64,000 bases of DNA. It comes from Nitrospirillum sp034427435 (lineage in GTDB: Bacteria > Pseudomonadota > Alphaproteobacteria > Azospirillales > Azospirillaceae). The translations under genes were made by a program, and so were the position numbers. The stretch covers positions 1-64,000 of the forward strand of contig NZ_JAXQNP010000004.1 in assembly GCF_034427435.1 (NCBI RefSeq), given 5' to 3'. Below, piece by piece: positions 28,113 to 37,300 of the stretch; position 1 is the first letter of the stretch; every line of letters starts with the position of its first letter. The notes beneath the pieces are model-generated. The model had not been told where the DNA came from and made no database searches. It worked only from the letters and a program-made list of their open reading frames with translations.

Positions 28113-28607
28113 TCAGCCGCTGGGCTGCTGGCGGGCCCCATCCAGATGATAATACAGGCAATTCTCATCGTCCGGCGTCAGCCGCACGGTGCCGGTCAGG
28201 ACCACCAGGTCATAGGTGAAGGTGACAGGCTCGGTCGTCCGCACCTCCACCACGTCGGCCGCGCCCGGCGGTGGGCAGAAGGGGCAACTGGGGGCCAGGG
28301 CGCTCAGCAGGAAGTGGGTCGAGTGCTCCGTCTGGTCCAGCGGGATGATGTACCCGCCCAGGGTCAGGCTCTGCCCCGCCATGTGCTGGACCGAAGGGCC
28401 GAAGACGGCGCGCAGACGCGTGCCGTTCTTCACCTTCACCTCGATCTCCTTCACGTCGGCGATCTTGTCCCAGCCCAGGGTGGCGCGCGGAATGTCCTGG
28501 ACCTTGGGCGCGGTCCCCTTTTCCAGGCGCAGGGCCAGCGCGGGGGCTGGGGTCAGGGCGGGCAGGGCGAGGGCCAGCAGCAGGGCCGGCAAGCGGGGCA
28601 GCGGCAT
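28113..28607 (-). CDS. DUF3299 periplasmic protein, probably Zur-controlled
   Basis: The protein has about 164 residues. It starts with a signal peptide (MPLPRLPALLLALALPALTP, cleavage near ALA-LR) and has the DUF3299 core GWDKIADVKEIEVKV, SLTLGGYIIPLDQT and HFLLSALAPSCPFCPPPGA. The CPFC pair and several histidines could bind metal, but that is inference. DUF3299 genes recur beside MacB-like ABC transporters in zinc-starvation regulons, for example, from memory, Pseudomonas PA4063-PA4066. A Zur-like palindrome lies 30 bp upstream at 28637-28653, shared with the divergent small secreted protein. I chose the ATG at 28607, with GGAAAG five bases upstream, over a TTG at 28619. Confidence 0.8.
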   Translation of the reverse strand: MPLPRLPALLLALALPALTPAPALALRLEKGTAPKVQDIPRATLGWDKIADVKEIEVKVKNGTRLRAVFGPSVQHMAGQSLTLGGYIIPLDQTEHSTHFLLSALAPSCPFCPPPGAADVVEVRTTEPVTFTYDLVVLTGTVRLTPDDENCLYYHLDGARQQPSG

Positions 28608-28636
28608 GGGACTTTCCAAGGATGGTCGTCAAGAAG

Positions 28637-28653
28637 ACGTTATGATATAACGT
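28637..28653. promoter_or_regulatory. Zur-like operator between two divergent genes
   Basis: ACGTTATGATATAACGT is a 17-bp palindrome (7-bp arms, GAT centre) matching the GTTATnnnATAAC core of the other two boxes in this window. It sits between the DUF3299 gene and the small secreted-protein gene and also contains -10-like TATGAT/TATAAC sequence, so a repressor here would block promoter use. Confidence 0.75.
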
Positions 28654-28699
28654 ATCACACTCTAGCATCTGCGACGGGCGACGGAAAGGTGGGGGCGAT

Positions 28700-29029
28700 A
28701 TGACGGGCAAAGGGCTGCTGTGGGCGACGCTGATCGGCGCCTGTCTGGCCAGCGGGGCGGCAGCGGCCGGCGATGCCGTTCCCACGCCATCGCCGTCACC
28801 TCCCATCGCATCCGCTTCAGCCGGCGCATCGCCAGGGGGTGCACCGCAAGCGATCCCCCCGTCGGCGGAGGATGCGGAGATGGCGGCCGCCGCCGTCCGC
28901 AACATGCGGGAGGAAAAATGGCGGGAAGCCGCGCGCGCCTATCAGGACAGCCTGGGCCCCGACGCCCCGCGCGGTTCCGCCGGCCTGTGCTGCCACCCGA
29001 CGCCTTACGGCACGCAGTGGTGTCACTAG
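28700..29029 (+). CDS. Small secreted protein with a Cys/His C-terminal tail
   Basis: No known family was recognised. The 109-residue protein has a signal peptide (LLWATLIGACLASGAAAAG), a Pro/Ser/Ala-rich linker (TPSPSPPIASASAG), a short helical block (AEMAAAAVRNMREEKWREAA, then RAYQDSLG), and the tail LCCHPTPYGTQWCH, which holds three Cys and two His in 14 residues. A metal-binding periplasmic peptide would fit. AAAGGTGGGGG precedes the start. It is divergent from the DUF3299 gene across a Zur-like box and converges with the His-rich ABC permease gene, so it is probably part of the same zinc-linked group. That role is inferred. Confidence 0.65.
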   Translation: MTGKGLLWATLIGACLASGAAAAGDAVPTPSPSPPIASASAGASPGGAPQAIPPSAEDAEMAAAAVRNMREEKWREAARAYQDSLGPDAPRGSAGLCCHPTPYGTQWCH

Positions 29030-29042
29030 CTGCGGTCAACCG

Positions 29043-30332
29043 CTAACCCCGCGCCAGCGTCCGGGCCACGTCGGTGCGGTAGGCTTGGACGGCCGGCAGG
29101 GCTGCGGCCACCGCCGCGACGGCGATGCCCAGGCCCAGCAGGCCCAGGTCCGCCGGCACCAGGGTGAAGGGGCTAAGGCCGAAGTCGCGCGCCTTGGGGG
29201 ACAGCAGCGCGAACAGGGCGATACCGCCATGGGCCAGGGCCAGGCCGGCCACGGTTCCGGCGCCGCTGACCAGCAACGCCTCCACCCCGATCTGGATGAC
29301 GATGCGGGCCCGGCTGGCACCCAGGCTGCGCATGACCGCCAGATCATAGCGCCGCTGCTGCAGGGCGTTGGTCAGTGCGACGAAGGTGCCCAGCGCCGAT
29401 GTCACCACCAACAGCACGCCCACGGCGCGGAAGGCGTCCAGCCCGGCGCCCAGCAACGACATCAGGCGCACCAGTTCCACGGCGGGGCTGGCCGCCTGGG
29501 CCCCGGTTTCGCTGTTGATCGCGCGGGGCAGCCGGGCGGCGGCGAGGGGCGAGGCATAGCGCACCAGGATGGCCGTTACCTCGCGCGGGGGCTGCGCGCC
29601 GGCCTCGGCGGCGTGGTCGCCAGCATGGTCCGCATCGTGATCACCGTCATGATCGTCGTCGTCCCCATCATCGTGATGATGGTGGTGATGGTCATGCACC
29701 GCCCAGACGCTTTCCACCGGCGTCAGCACTAGGCGGTCCACCACCGTGCCGGTGGGGGCCAGGATGCCGACCACGGTGTAGGGGCTATGGGCGTGCACTT
29801 CCCCGCCGGGGGTCAGGCCGTGGCTGCCGGCGAAGCTGTCGCCCACATGAAGGTTGGCGGTGCGCGCCACGCTGGCGCCCACGGTCGCCTCCATGGCGGT
29901 GGCGAACATCCGCCCTTGCGCCAGGGCCGCCTGGTAATGGGCCGGATAGTCCGCCGTGGTCCCGACGATGCGGAAGCCATGATAGCTGTCGCCCATGGCC
30001 ACCGGGATGGCTTGCTTGACCAGCGGATTGCGGCGCAGGTCGTCCAGCGTGGACAAGGGGACGTTCCCCGTGGGCACGTCCGCCTGATAGACGCTGGACA
30101 GGATCAACTGCAACGGGCTGCCCTTGGCGCCCACCACCAGGTCGATGCCGGCGACGTCGCGGGTCAGCCGCCCCTGCATCTGGTGGTCGATCAACGCCAG
30201 CCCGGCGATGGCGGCCACGCCCAGGGCCAGCAGCAACAGGTTCAGGCTTGTGGCCAGGCGGTTCTGGCGCAGGTAGGCCAGGCTGAGCCCGAACGGGCCC
30301 AAGCCGCCGCCGCTGAAGGCACGGATACTCAT
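29043..30332 (-). CDS. MacB/FtsX-family ABC permease with His-rich periplasmic loop
   Basis: The protein has about 429 residues. It has an N-terminal helix (LATSLNLLLLALGVAAIAGL), a large extracytoplasmic MacB-PCD-like domain (DLVVGAKGSPLQLILSSVYQ), and three C-terminal helices of the FtsX domain (LDAFRAVGVLLVVTSALGTF, then LAVMRSLGASRARI). Within the periplasmic part, at about residues 210-240, lies an acidic/histidine stretch starting HDHHHHHHDDGDDDDHDGDH, a likely metal-binding loop. The ATG at 30332 overlaps the ATPase stop (ATGA); a longer open frame to 30473 lies inside the ATPase gene. With the ATPase it forms a lipoprotein-release or mechanotransmission-type transporter, probably responding to zinc limitation. 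Confidence 0.85.
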   Translation of the reverse strand: MSIRAFSGGGLGPFGLSLAYLRQNRLATSLNLLLLALGVAAIAGLALIDHQMQGRLTRDVAGIDLVVGAKGSPLQLILSSVYQADVPTGNVPLSTLDDLRRNPLVKQAIPVAMGDSYHGFRIVGTTADYPAHYQAALAQGRMFATAMEATVGASVARTANLHVGDSFAGSHGLTPGGEVHAHSPYTVVGILAPTGTVVDRLVLTPVESVWAVHDHHHHHHDDGDDDDHDGDHDADHAGDHAAEAGAQPPREVTAILVRYASPLAAARLPRAINSETGAQAASPAVELVRLMSLLGAGLDAFRAVGVLLVVTSALGTFVALTNALQQRRYDLAVMRSLGASRARIVIQIGVEALLVSGAGTVAGLALAHGGIALFALLSPKARDFGLSPFTLVPADLGLLGLGIAVAAVAAALPAVQAYRTDVARTLARG

Positions 30333-31000
30333 GCCACCACCTCCAGGACGGATGCCGCCAGGGTCAGGCGCGCCGGCAGGCGGGCCTTCAGCCGGGCATC
30401 GTGGGTGGCGATCAGCAGGGTGGCCCCGTTCTCCGCCGCCTGTTCCAGCATCAGGTCCAGCAGGCGCTGGCAATTGGCGTCGTCCAGCGCGCTGGTCGGC
30501 TCATCCGCCAGAACCAGGGCCGGGCGGTTGACAACGGCGCGGGCGATGGCCAGCCGCTGGCGTTCCCCCTGGGAAAGCTGCTGGGGACGGGCCTCGGCCC
30601 GGCCGTCCAGGCCGATGCGCGCCAGCAGGTGGGCGACCCGGTCGTCATCCAGTGGATAACCCGCCAGCCGTTGCGCCAGGCGCAGATTGTCGGCCAGGGT
30701 CAAGGCGTTCACCAGGTGCAACTGCTGGAACACCAGGCCGACGCAGGCGCCGCGCACCGTGTCCCGCACGCCTTCGCTCAGGCTGGTCATGTCCTGGCCG
30801 GCCACCATCACCTGGCCGGTGGTGGGGGACAGCAGCCCCGCGATGATCTGCAGCAACGTGGTCTTGCCGCTGCCGCTGGGGCCCAGCAGCAGGCCGTGCT
30901 CGCCCTCCTCAACCCGCCAGTCCGGCAGGTCCAGCACGAGACGGCCGGCCACCCGGTGACGCAGGGCGCGCAGATGAATCAAGGGGGAGGGCGGGGACAT
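30329..31000 (-). CDS. ABC transporter ATP-binding protein (LolD/MacB type)
   Basis: The 223-residue ATPase has a Walker A motif (LLGPSGSGKTTLL), Q-loop (GLVFQQLHLV), ABC signature (QQLSQGERQRLAIARA), Walker B (ALVLADEPTSALD) and H-loop (LLIATHDARL). The length and sequence type fit the LolD/MacB/FtsE group that works with FtsX-domain permeases. It is first in a two-gene operon with the His-rich permease, which its stop codon overlaps. A perfect 18-bp Zur-like palindrome lies 14 bp upstream of its start, so the operon is probably repressed when zinc is sufficient. Confidence 0.9.
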   Translation of the reverse strand: MSPPSPLIHLRALRHRVAGRLVLDLPDWRVEEGEHGLLLGPSGSGKTTLLQIIAGLLSPTTGQVMVAGQDMTSLSEGVRDTVRGACVGLVFQQLHLVNALTLADNLRLAQRLAGYPLDDDRVAHLLARIGLDGRAEARPQQLSQGERQRLAIARAVVNRPALVLADEPTSALDDANCQRLLDLMLEQAAENGATLLIATHDARLKARLPARLTLAASVLEVVA

Positions 31001-31013
31001 GGGGCACCGATAC

Positions 31014-31031
31014 GTTATGTTATAACATAAC
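31014..31031. promoter_or_regulatory. Zur-like operator upstream of the ABC transporter operon
   Basis: GTTATGTTATAACATAAC is a perfect 18-bp palindrome 14 bp before the ABC ATPase start (minus strand). It matches the proteobacterial Zur-box type GTTAT...ATAAC and differs by one base from the box at 59165-59182. Confidence 0.85.
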
Positions 31032-31103
31032 TAGATACCCATGCCGTTTTCCCCCGTCCATGCCTTTTTCGCCGCAGGCCCGTCTGGCACACCGAGCGCT
31101 ATT

Positions 31104-32141
31104 TTAATGGGAATGCCGCTCGTACCAGGGCCGGCTGGCCTTCACCAGGCGCACCACCGACAGCATCACCGGCACCTCCACCAGCACGCCCACCACGGTG
31201 GCGAGCGCCGCCCCGGAATTGAGGCCGAACAGGCTGATGGCGGCGGCTACGGCCAGCTCGAAGAAGTTGCTGGCGCCGATCAGGGCGGCGGGGGCCGCGA
31301 CGCACCAGGCGACGCCGAACCGGCGGCTCAACAGATAGGCCAGGCCGGCGTTCAGATAGACCTGGATGAGGATGGGCACAGCCAGCAGGGCGATGACCAG
31401 GGGCTGGGCCAGGATCTGCTCCCCCTGGAAGCCGAACAGCAGGACCAGCGTGGTCAGCAGCGCCACCAGCGACAGCGGCTGAAGGACCGACAGGGTGCGC
31501 TTCAGCCGGGCCTCGCCACCCGCCAGCAGGGCGCGGCGCCAAGCCTGCGCCACCACCACCGGCACGACGATGTAGAGGGCGACGGACAGCGCCAGGGTGG
31601 CCCAGGGCACGGTGATGGAGGCCACGCCCAGCAGCAGCCCCACCAGGGGCGCGAAGGCGAACACCATGATCACGTCGTTCAGGGCCACCTGGCTCAGGGT
31701 GTAATGCGGCTCGCCCTCGCACAGGTTGGACCAGACGAATACCATGGCCGTGCACGGCGCCGCCGCCAGCAGGATCAGGCCGGCAATGTAGGACGGGCCC
31801 TGGCCGGCCGGCAGCAGGCCGGCGAACAGGGTGCCGATGAACAGCGTGCCCAGCAGCGCCATGGAGAAGGGCTTGACCGCCCAGTTGATGAACAGGGTGA
31901 CGGCCACGCCCCGCCAATGCTCCTTCACCTGGGCCAGGGCGCCGAAGTCGATCTTCAGCAGCATGGGGATGATCATCAGCCAGATCAGCACGGCCACCGG
32001 CAGGTTGACCTTCGCCACCTCGGCGGCCGCCACGGCGCTGAACACGCCCGGCAGCAGGTGCCCCAAGGCGATGCCGGCGACGATGCACAGCGCCACCCAG
32101 ACACTGAGATAGCGCTCGAAACGGGACATGGGGCCGGACAT
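31104..32141 (-). CDS. acr3: ACR3-family arsenite efflux permease
   Basis: The 345-residue membrane protein has about ten helices and the ACR3 signature AAAPCTAMVFVWSNLCEGEP, containing the conserved cysteine used in arsenite transport. WLMIIPMLLKIDF and ALNDVIMVFAFAPLVGLLLG also match the family. It exports As(III) across the inner membrane. The ATG at 32141 has GAGG six bases upstream and fits the family length; an open frame running back to 32666 overlaps arsC and is spurious. It is last in the arsH, arsR, arsC-arsN2, acr3 operon. Confidence 0.92.
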   Translation of the reverse strand: MSGPMSRFERYLSVWVALCIVAGIALGHLLPGVFSAVAAAEVAKVNLPVAVLIWLMIIPMLLKIDFGALAQVKEHWRGVAVTLFINWAVKPFSMALLGTLFIGTLFAGLLPAGQGPSYIAGLILLAAAPCTAMVFVWSNLCEGEPHYTLSQVALNDVIMVFAFAPLVGLLLGVASITVPWATLALSVALYIVVPVVVAQAWRRALLAGGEARLKRTLSVLQPLSLVALLTTLVLLFGFQGEQILAQPLVIALLAVPILIQVYLNAGLAYLLSRRFGVAWCVAAPAALIGASNFFELAVAAAISLFGLNSGAALATVVGVLVEVPVMLSVVRLVKASRPWYERHSH

Positions 32142-32149
32142 GCGGGGCC

Positions 32150-32980
32150 TCAGACGGTGATGGTCCGCGACAACAGCGTCGCGGTGGAGGGACACAGGCC
32201 CTGGGCCTGCGGTGTGGCCAGGATGGATGCCGGGGCCTGGTCGCGGGCGATGGGCTTGAACCCGGCCTTCTCGAAGAAGCCGCCGGCCGACGTGGTCAGC
32301 AGCCAGGCCCGCTGGTGGCCTTCCTCCCAGGCGCGGCGCAGCAGCAGGGCCAGCAGGTTGCGGCCGATGCCCTTGCCCCGCGCCGTCTCCGGCACCACCA
32401 CGGAGCGGACCAGGATGTCGGCGCCCAGCGGCACGTAGCCGCCATAACCCGCGAGCGTGCCGCCCAAGGTCCGGTAGGCGAAGAAGCGACCGTCGCCTTC
32501 CTCCAGGTCCGCCACCGGCAGGCCACCGGCCGTCAGCGCCGCCACCAAGCCGGGGTCGGCGGCCGCGACGGGCGTGTCCCGGAGGAACGGCGCCCCTTCC
32601 TCCTTGTCGAAGTCCGGCTGCGGCAGGTCGGGCAGCAGGTCCAGGACGACGTCCGATGGCCGGCACAGGGCCACCCCGTCGGGCGTCACCACGATGGGCC
32701 GGTTGATCAGGATGGGATGGGCCATCATGAAATCCAGCAACTGATCGTCGGTCCAGTGCGGTTCCCCCAGGCCCAGTTCCGCATAGGGCGTGCCCTTGCG
32801 GCGCAGCACCTGGCGGACGGGCACGCCCATGCGCCGGATCAGCTCCGCCAGGACATCGCGGCTGGGCGGCGCCTTCAGATACTCGATCACTTCAGGTTCA
32901 ACACCGGCCTGGCGGATCATGGCCAGGACATTGCGCGACGTGCCGCAGGCGGGGTTGTGATAGATCGTGACGCGGCTCAT
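32150..32980 (-). CDS. arsC: Arsenate reductase ArsC fused to an ArsN2-like GNAT acetyltransferase
   Basis: The protein has 276 residues in two domains. Residues 1-140 are a glutaredoxin-dependent arsenate reductase (IYHNPACGTSRN with the catalytic Cys, then YLKAPPSRDVLAELI, ILINRPIVVTPDGVALCRPS). Residues 146-276 are a GNAT acetyltransferase of the ArsN2 type (GLPVADLEEGDGRFFAYRTL, acetyl-CoA loop RGKGIGRNL, then TTSAGGFFEKAGF). The reductase makes As(III) for the adjacent ACR3 pump. ArsN2 proteins are common in ars operons but their substrate is uncertain; the related ArsN1 acetylates arsenical antibiotics. No stop or start separates the domains. It begins 24 bp after arsR. Confidence 0.9.
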   Translation of the reverse strand: MSRVTIYHNPACGTSRNVLAMIRQAGVEPEVIEYLKAPPSRDVLAELIRRMGVPVRQVLRRKGTPYAELGLGEPHWTDDQLLDFMMAHPILINRPIVVTPDGVALCRPSDVVLDLLPDLPQPDFDKEEGAPFLRDTPVAAADPGLVAALTAGGLPVADLEEGDGRFFAYRTLGGTLAGYGGYVPLGADILVRSVVVPETARGKGIGRNLLALLLRRAWEEGHQRAWLLTTSAGGFFEKAGFKPIARDQAPASILATPQAQGLCPSTATLLSRTITV

Positions 32981-33004
32981 GGGGCCCCCTGAGGATGGTG
33001 GCCG

Positions 33005-33358
33005 TCAGGCGTCGACGGCTGGTTTGGGACAGCAGGCGATCGCCGCGGCAGGATTATCGCCGCACAGCTCCGGCACGCCGCCGCAGCAATCCTGCATCAG
33101 GAAGTCCAGCAGGCGGCGGGTGCCCTCATAATCGGTGGCGTAGAAAATCTGCCGCTGCACCCGCCAGGCGCGCAGCAGGCCCGCCCGCTCCAGAATGCCC
33201 AGATGATGCGACAGGGTGGACGCCGGCACGCCGACGCGGCCGGCGATATCCCCGGCGCTCAGCCCATCCGGCCCGGCCTGCACCAGCAGGCGGAACACCC
33301 CGAGGCGGGTTTCCTGCGCCAGGGCGGCGAAGGCCCCGATGGCGGCGGTCGTTTCCAT
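33005..33358 (-). CDS. arsR: ArsR-family metalloregulator
   Basis: The 117-residue winged-helix repressor contains the recognition helix STLSHHLGILERAGLL and wing YATDYEG. Its C-terminal tail has a vicinal cysteine pair (DCCGG), a further Cys (ELCGD) and a second pair (ACCPKP). This suits the type of ArsR that binds As(III) through C-terminal cysteines rather than the CVC helix of the plasmid R773 type. It should repress the ars operon without arsenite. It lies five bases after arsH, so autoregulation through a promoter ahead of arsH is expected. Confidence 0.92.
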   Translation of the reverse strand: METTAAIGAFAALAQETRLGVFRLLVQAGPDGLSAGDIAGRVGVPASTLSHHLGILERAGLLRAWRVQRQIFYATDYEGTRRLLDFLMQDCCGGVPELCGDNPAAAIACCPKPAVDA

Positions 33359-33363
33359 GGCGG

Positions 33364-34107
33364 TCAGGCCTTGCCCGCCGCCGGCTTCTCATGGCTCATG
33401 GCGACGGCGCCCAAGTCAGGCTTCGCCTCCTTGGCCGCGGCCTCCTTGCGCTCGCTGTAGCGGTCGACCATGTAGTCGGCGCGGTCACGCACCAGCAGGG
33501 TGAACTTCACCAGCTCCTCCATCACGTCCACCACACGGTCGTAGTAGGCGGACGGCTTCATGCGGCCGTCGTCGTCGAACTCCTGATAGGCCTTGGCCAC
33601 CGACGACTGGTTGGGGATGGTCACCATGCGCATCCACCGGCCCAATACCCGCATGGCGTTGACCGCGTTGAAGGATTGGCTGCCGCCACAGACCTGCATG
33701 ACCGCCAGGGTGCGGCCCTGGGTGGGGCGGACGCTGCCCGTTTCCAGGGGCAGCCAATCGATCTGGCTCTTGAACACGCCGGTCAGGGTTCCGTGCCGCT
33801 CGGGGGAACACCAGACCTGCCCCTCGGACCAGATCGACAGGTCGCGCAACTCCGCCACCTTGGGGTGGGTGGGGGGCACGCTGTCCGGCAGGGGTAGGCC
33901 GGCGGGATCGAAAATGCGGGTCTCGCAGCCGAACCGTTGCAGTAGGCGCGCGGCCTCCTGCGTCAGGAAGCGGCTGTAGGACCGTTCCCGCAGCGAGCCA
34001 TAGAGCAGCAGGATGCGGGGCGGATGGCTGGAGATCCGCTTGGGCGTCAGCTTGTTCAGGTCCGGAAGGTCGAACCGGTCGGCGTCGATGTTGGGCAGGT
34101 CGTTCAT
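33364..34107 (-). CDS. arsH: ArsH NADPH-dependent FMN reductase
   Basis: The 247-residue flavoprotein has the ArsH flavodoxin-like core: PRILLLYGSLRERSYSRFLT (FMN phosphate loop), WSEGQVWCSPERHGTLTGVF and KSQIDWLPLE, and AVMQVCGGSQSFNAVNAMRV. ArsH oxidises trivalent organoarsenicals and acts as a quinone or azo reductase, in the cytoplasm. I prefer the ATG at 34107; an ATG at 34143 in the same frame is possible. It is the first gene of the ars operon, and the AT-rich stretch at 34110-34140 (with CGATATC) is the likely promoter/operator, though no clean ArsR box is visible. Confidence 0.92.
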   Translation of the reverse strand: MNDLPNIDADRFDLPDLNKLTPKRISSHPPRILLLYGSLRERSYSRFLTQEAARLLQRFGCETRIFDPAGLPLPDSVPPTHPKVAELRDLSIWSEGQVWCSPERHGTLTGVFKSQIDWLPLETGSVRPTQGRTLAVMQVCGGSQSFNAVNAMRVLGRWMRMVTIPNQSSVAKAYQEFDDDGRMKPSAYYDRVVDVMEELVKFTLLVRDRADYMVDRYSERKEAAAKEAKPDLGAVAMSHEKPAAGKA

Positions 34108-34399
34108 GACGCCACTATAATTCGATATCTCTGGAAATGTCAAACGGAGCGGCCCGGAACCTTCCCTTTGTCTAAGCCTTTGAACACGCGTTGATACGGC
34201 TCCTTCGGCACCAAGATTGGCGACTACGTCCGGGCTTACACATTGGCTGATTGAGCGCCAGCGATGGGCATAGGCCCTTTTTCGCCCTTGCGGGGCGCGT
34301 CGCGGACTGCGCTTTTCAAGGGGGAAAGCGGGGCTGCGGGATCGCGGGCGGCACCCTTGGTTTCAATGGCTTACGCCGAACCGCCCCGCCCCGAGCGGG
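34108..34399. other. Divergent intergenic region between arsH and the hybrid kinase
   Basis: This region must hold the ars promoter (AT-rich 34110-34140) and the kinase promoter. A GGAAC at 34155-34160 resembles an EcfG -35 element, but no CGTT follows at the right spacing. No gene is seen. Confidence 0.4.
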
Positions 34400-37300
34400 G
34401 TGGAGGACGGGCGTGTGGAGGGGCATGTGGAGTTGGAAACCGATCCGCCCATCGTCGGTATCGGCGCGTCGGCGGGTGGGGTGAAGGCGCTGCAGGCCTT
34501 TTTCGAGGCGCTGCCCGATGAACCCAACGCCGCCTTCGTCGTGGTCATCCACCTGAACCCCGAACGGCGCAGCGAACTGGCCAACATCCTGGCCACCCGC
34601 ACCCGGATGCCGGTGTCGCAGGTGTCGGACCGGGTCCACCTGCGCAACAACCATGTCTATGTCATCGCCCCTGACAGCGCGCTGAACATCGCCGACCACA
34701 TGATCTCGGCCCTGCCGTTCGATGAGCCGCGGGCCAAGCGCGCGCCCATCGACCTGTTCTTCCGTTCCCTGGCGGCGCAGCACAGCGACGGCTTCGCCCT
34801 TATCCTCACCGGGGCGGGCGCGGACGGCGCCGCCGGCGTGCGGGCCATCAAGGAGGTGGGCGGCATCGTCTTGGTGCAGGACCCGGACGAGGCGGAGTTC
34901 GCGTCCATGCCGCGCAACGCCATCGCCACCGATGCCGCCGACTTCGTCCTGCCGGTGCGCGACCTGGCCCGCCAACTGGCTGACCTGCTGCGCAAGCGGC
35001 GGGATGGCATCCCGCTGTCGACACCCGAGGACGATGACGACGTCATGCGTCGCATCCTGGCCCATGTCCGCGTGCGCCTGGGGCATGATTTCAGCCAGTA
35101 TAAGCGCGCCACCATCGCCCGGCGGGTGGCGCGGCGCATGCAGGTGACCCAGCGCGACACGCTGGCCGATTACTACGCCCACCTCAGGGACCATGCGAAC
35201 GAGGTGCACGCCCTGTTCGCCGACTTCCTGATCTCCGTCACCACCTTCTTCCGCGACAAGCGGGCCTTCGAACAATTGGAGACCCTGGTCATCCCCCAGT
35301 TGTTCGAGGGGAAGGAGGCGGCCCACAGCATCCGCATCTGGGTGCCGGCCTGCGCCACCGGCGAAGAGGCCTATTCCATCGCCATGCTGTTGTTGGAGGA
35401 AGCGGCGCGGCGCGAGGTCCGGCCCGAAATCCAGGTGTTCGGATCGGACCTGGATGCCGACGCGCTGGCCGTTGCCCGCGAAGGCTGCTTCCCCGTGGCC
35501 ATCGAGCAGGACATCGCGGAGGAGCGCCTGCGCCGGTTCTTCCAGCGGGAGGGCGAGCATTACCGCGTCCGCCGGGAATTGCGCGACGTCGTCATGTTCG
35601 CCAGCCACAGCATCCTGCGCGACCCGCCCTTCGCCCGCGTCGACCTGGTGTCCTGCCGCAACCTGATGATCTACCTGGACCGGGAACTGCAGCACCAGGT
35701 TTGCACCACCTTCCACTACGCGCTGAACCCTGGCGGCTTCCTGTTCCTGGGGGCGTCGGAAAGCGCGGACAACCCGCCCGGCCTGTTTCGTGCCGTTGAC
35801 CGCGACGCGCGCATCTACCGCATGATGCCCAACACGGGGGAAAGACGGACAGCCTTGCCCATCATGCCCAGCACCCACCAGGCCGCCCCCAGCCGCGGCG
35901 CCCCGGCCCACCGTTCCGCCGGTGTCGGTGGGGCGGTGGCCCTGCACCGGCAAATGCTGGAACGCGTGGCACCGCCCAGCATGCTGGTGGATGAAACGCA
36001 CCGGGCCATCCATCTGTCCGAAACAGCCGGCCGCTTCCTTCAGCCGTCCGGTGGTCCGGTCACCACGGTGGCCACGGACATGGTGCGGCCCGAATTGCGT
36101 TTCGATCTGGAGGCGGCGCTGCATCGCGCCTTCGATCGCGGGGAAACCACGCTGAGCCGCCCCCTGGCGGTGCGCTTCGACAGCCAGCCCCAGCGCGTCT
36201 ATGTGCAGGTGAAACCGGTGCTGGAGGAGGGCGATCCCGGCCGCTACGCCCTGGTGCTGTTCATCGAGGGCGAGGCGGTGCGCGCCAACGGCGACGACGG
36301 GATGGAGGGCGACCTGGCCCGGGAGCCCAACGACGAGACCGTCCGCCGTCTGCAGGAAGAATTGCAGATGGCCCAGAACCGCCTGCGGGCGACGCGGGAG
36401 GAGGCGGAGGCCACCAATGAGGAGCTGCGCGCCGCCAACGAGGAACTGCAATCCATCAACGAGGAATACCGCTCCACCTCCGAGGAGCTGGAAACCAGCA
36501 AGGAGGAACTGCAGTCCACCAATGAGGAACTGCAGACCGTCAACAATGAGCTGAAGCAGAAGCTGGCCAGCGTGTCCCGGGCGCACAGCGACCTGCAGAA
36601 CCTGATGGCGGCGGCGGATTTCGGCACCCTGTTCCTGGACCCGGCGCTGCGCATCAAGCGGTTCACCCCGCGCGTGACCGAGCTGTTCAACATCACCGCC
36701 ACCGATGCCGGCCGCCCCATCACCGATTTCACCCACCAGTTGGACTATGACCGGTTGGCCGATCACGCCCATGCCGTCCTGCGTGAGCTGACCTTGCTGG
36801 AGCATGAGGTGAAGAGCCGGGGGGGCGATTGGTACCTTGTCCGCATCCGCCCCTACCGCACGGTGGATGACAGGATCGACGGCGTGGTGGTCACCTTCGT
36901 CGACATTTCGGAGCGGCGGCGGGTGGAGGGCGCGCTGCGGGACAGCGAGGCGCGCTTGCAGCAGGAAATGCGCCTGGTGGAATTCTCCCGCGCGCCCATC
37001 TTCGTCTGGGAATATGACAACGGCATCGTCCAGTGGAACCGGGGTAGCGAGGAGCTCTACGGCTATTCCCGGGAAGAGGCGAAGGGGCGGGATGTGGCCG
37101 ATTTGCTGCGGTCCACTCCGGTTGAGGGCGGCTTCGACATCGTGCGCCGCGCGTTGTCGGAAAAGGGCGCCTGGAACGGGGAACTGCGGCATACGACCAA
37201 GGATGGCCGGGTGCTGAGCGTGGAAAGCCAGATCGAGATGATCGAGGTTGGCGGCCGGCGCCTGGTGCTAGAAAGCACCCGCGACGTCACGGATCAGAAA

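Noticed and set aside
31104..32666. A 520-codon frame that would fuse extra N-terminal sequence to the ACR3 pump
   Set aside because: The added part is an out-of-frame shadow of arsC-arsN2. The pump has a proper start at 32141 and normal length from there.
34108..34145. ArsR operator upstream of arsH
   Set aside because: The stretch is AT-rich and contains CGATATC, but I could not identify a convincing inverted repeat of ArsR-box type.
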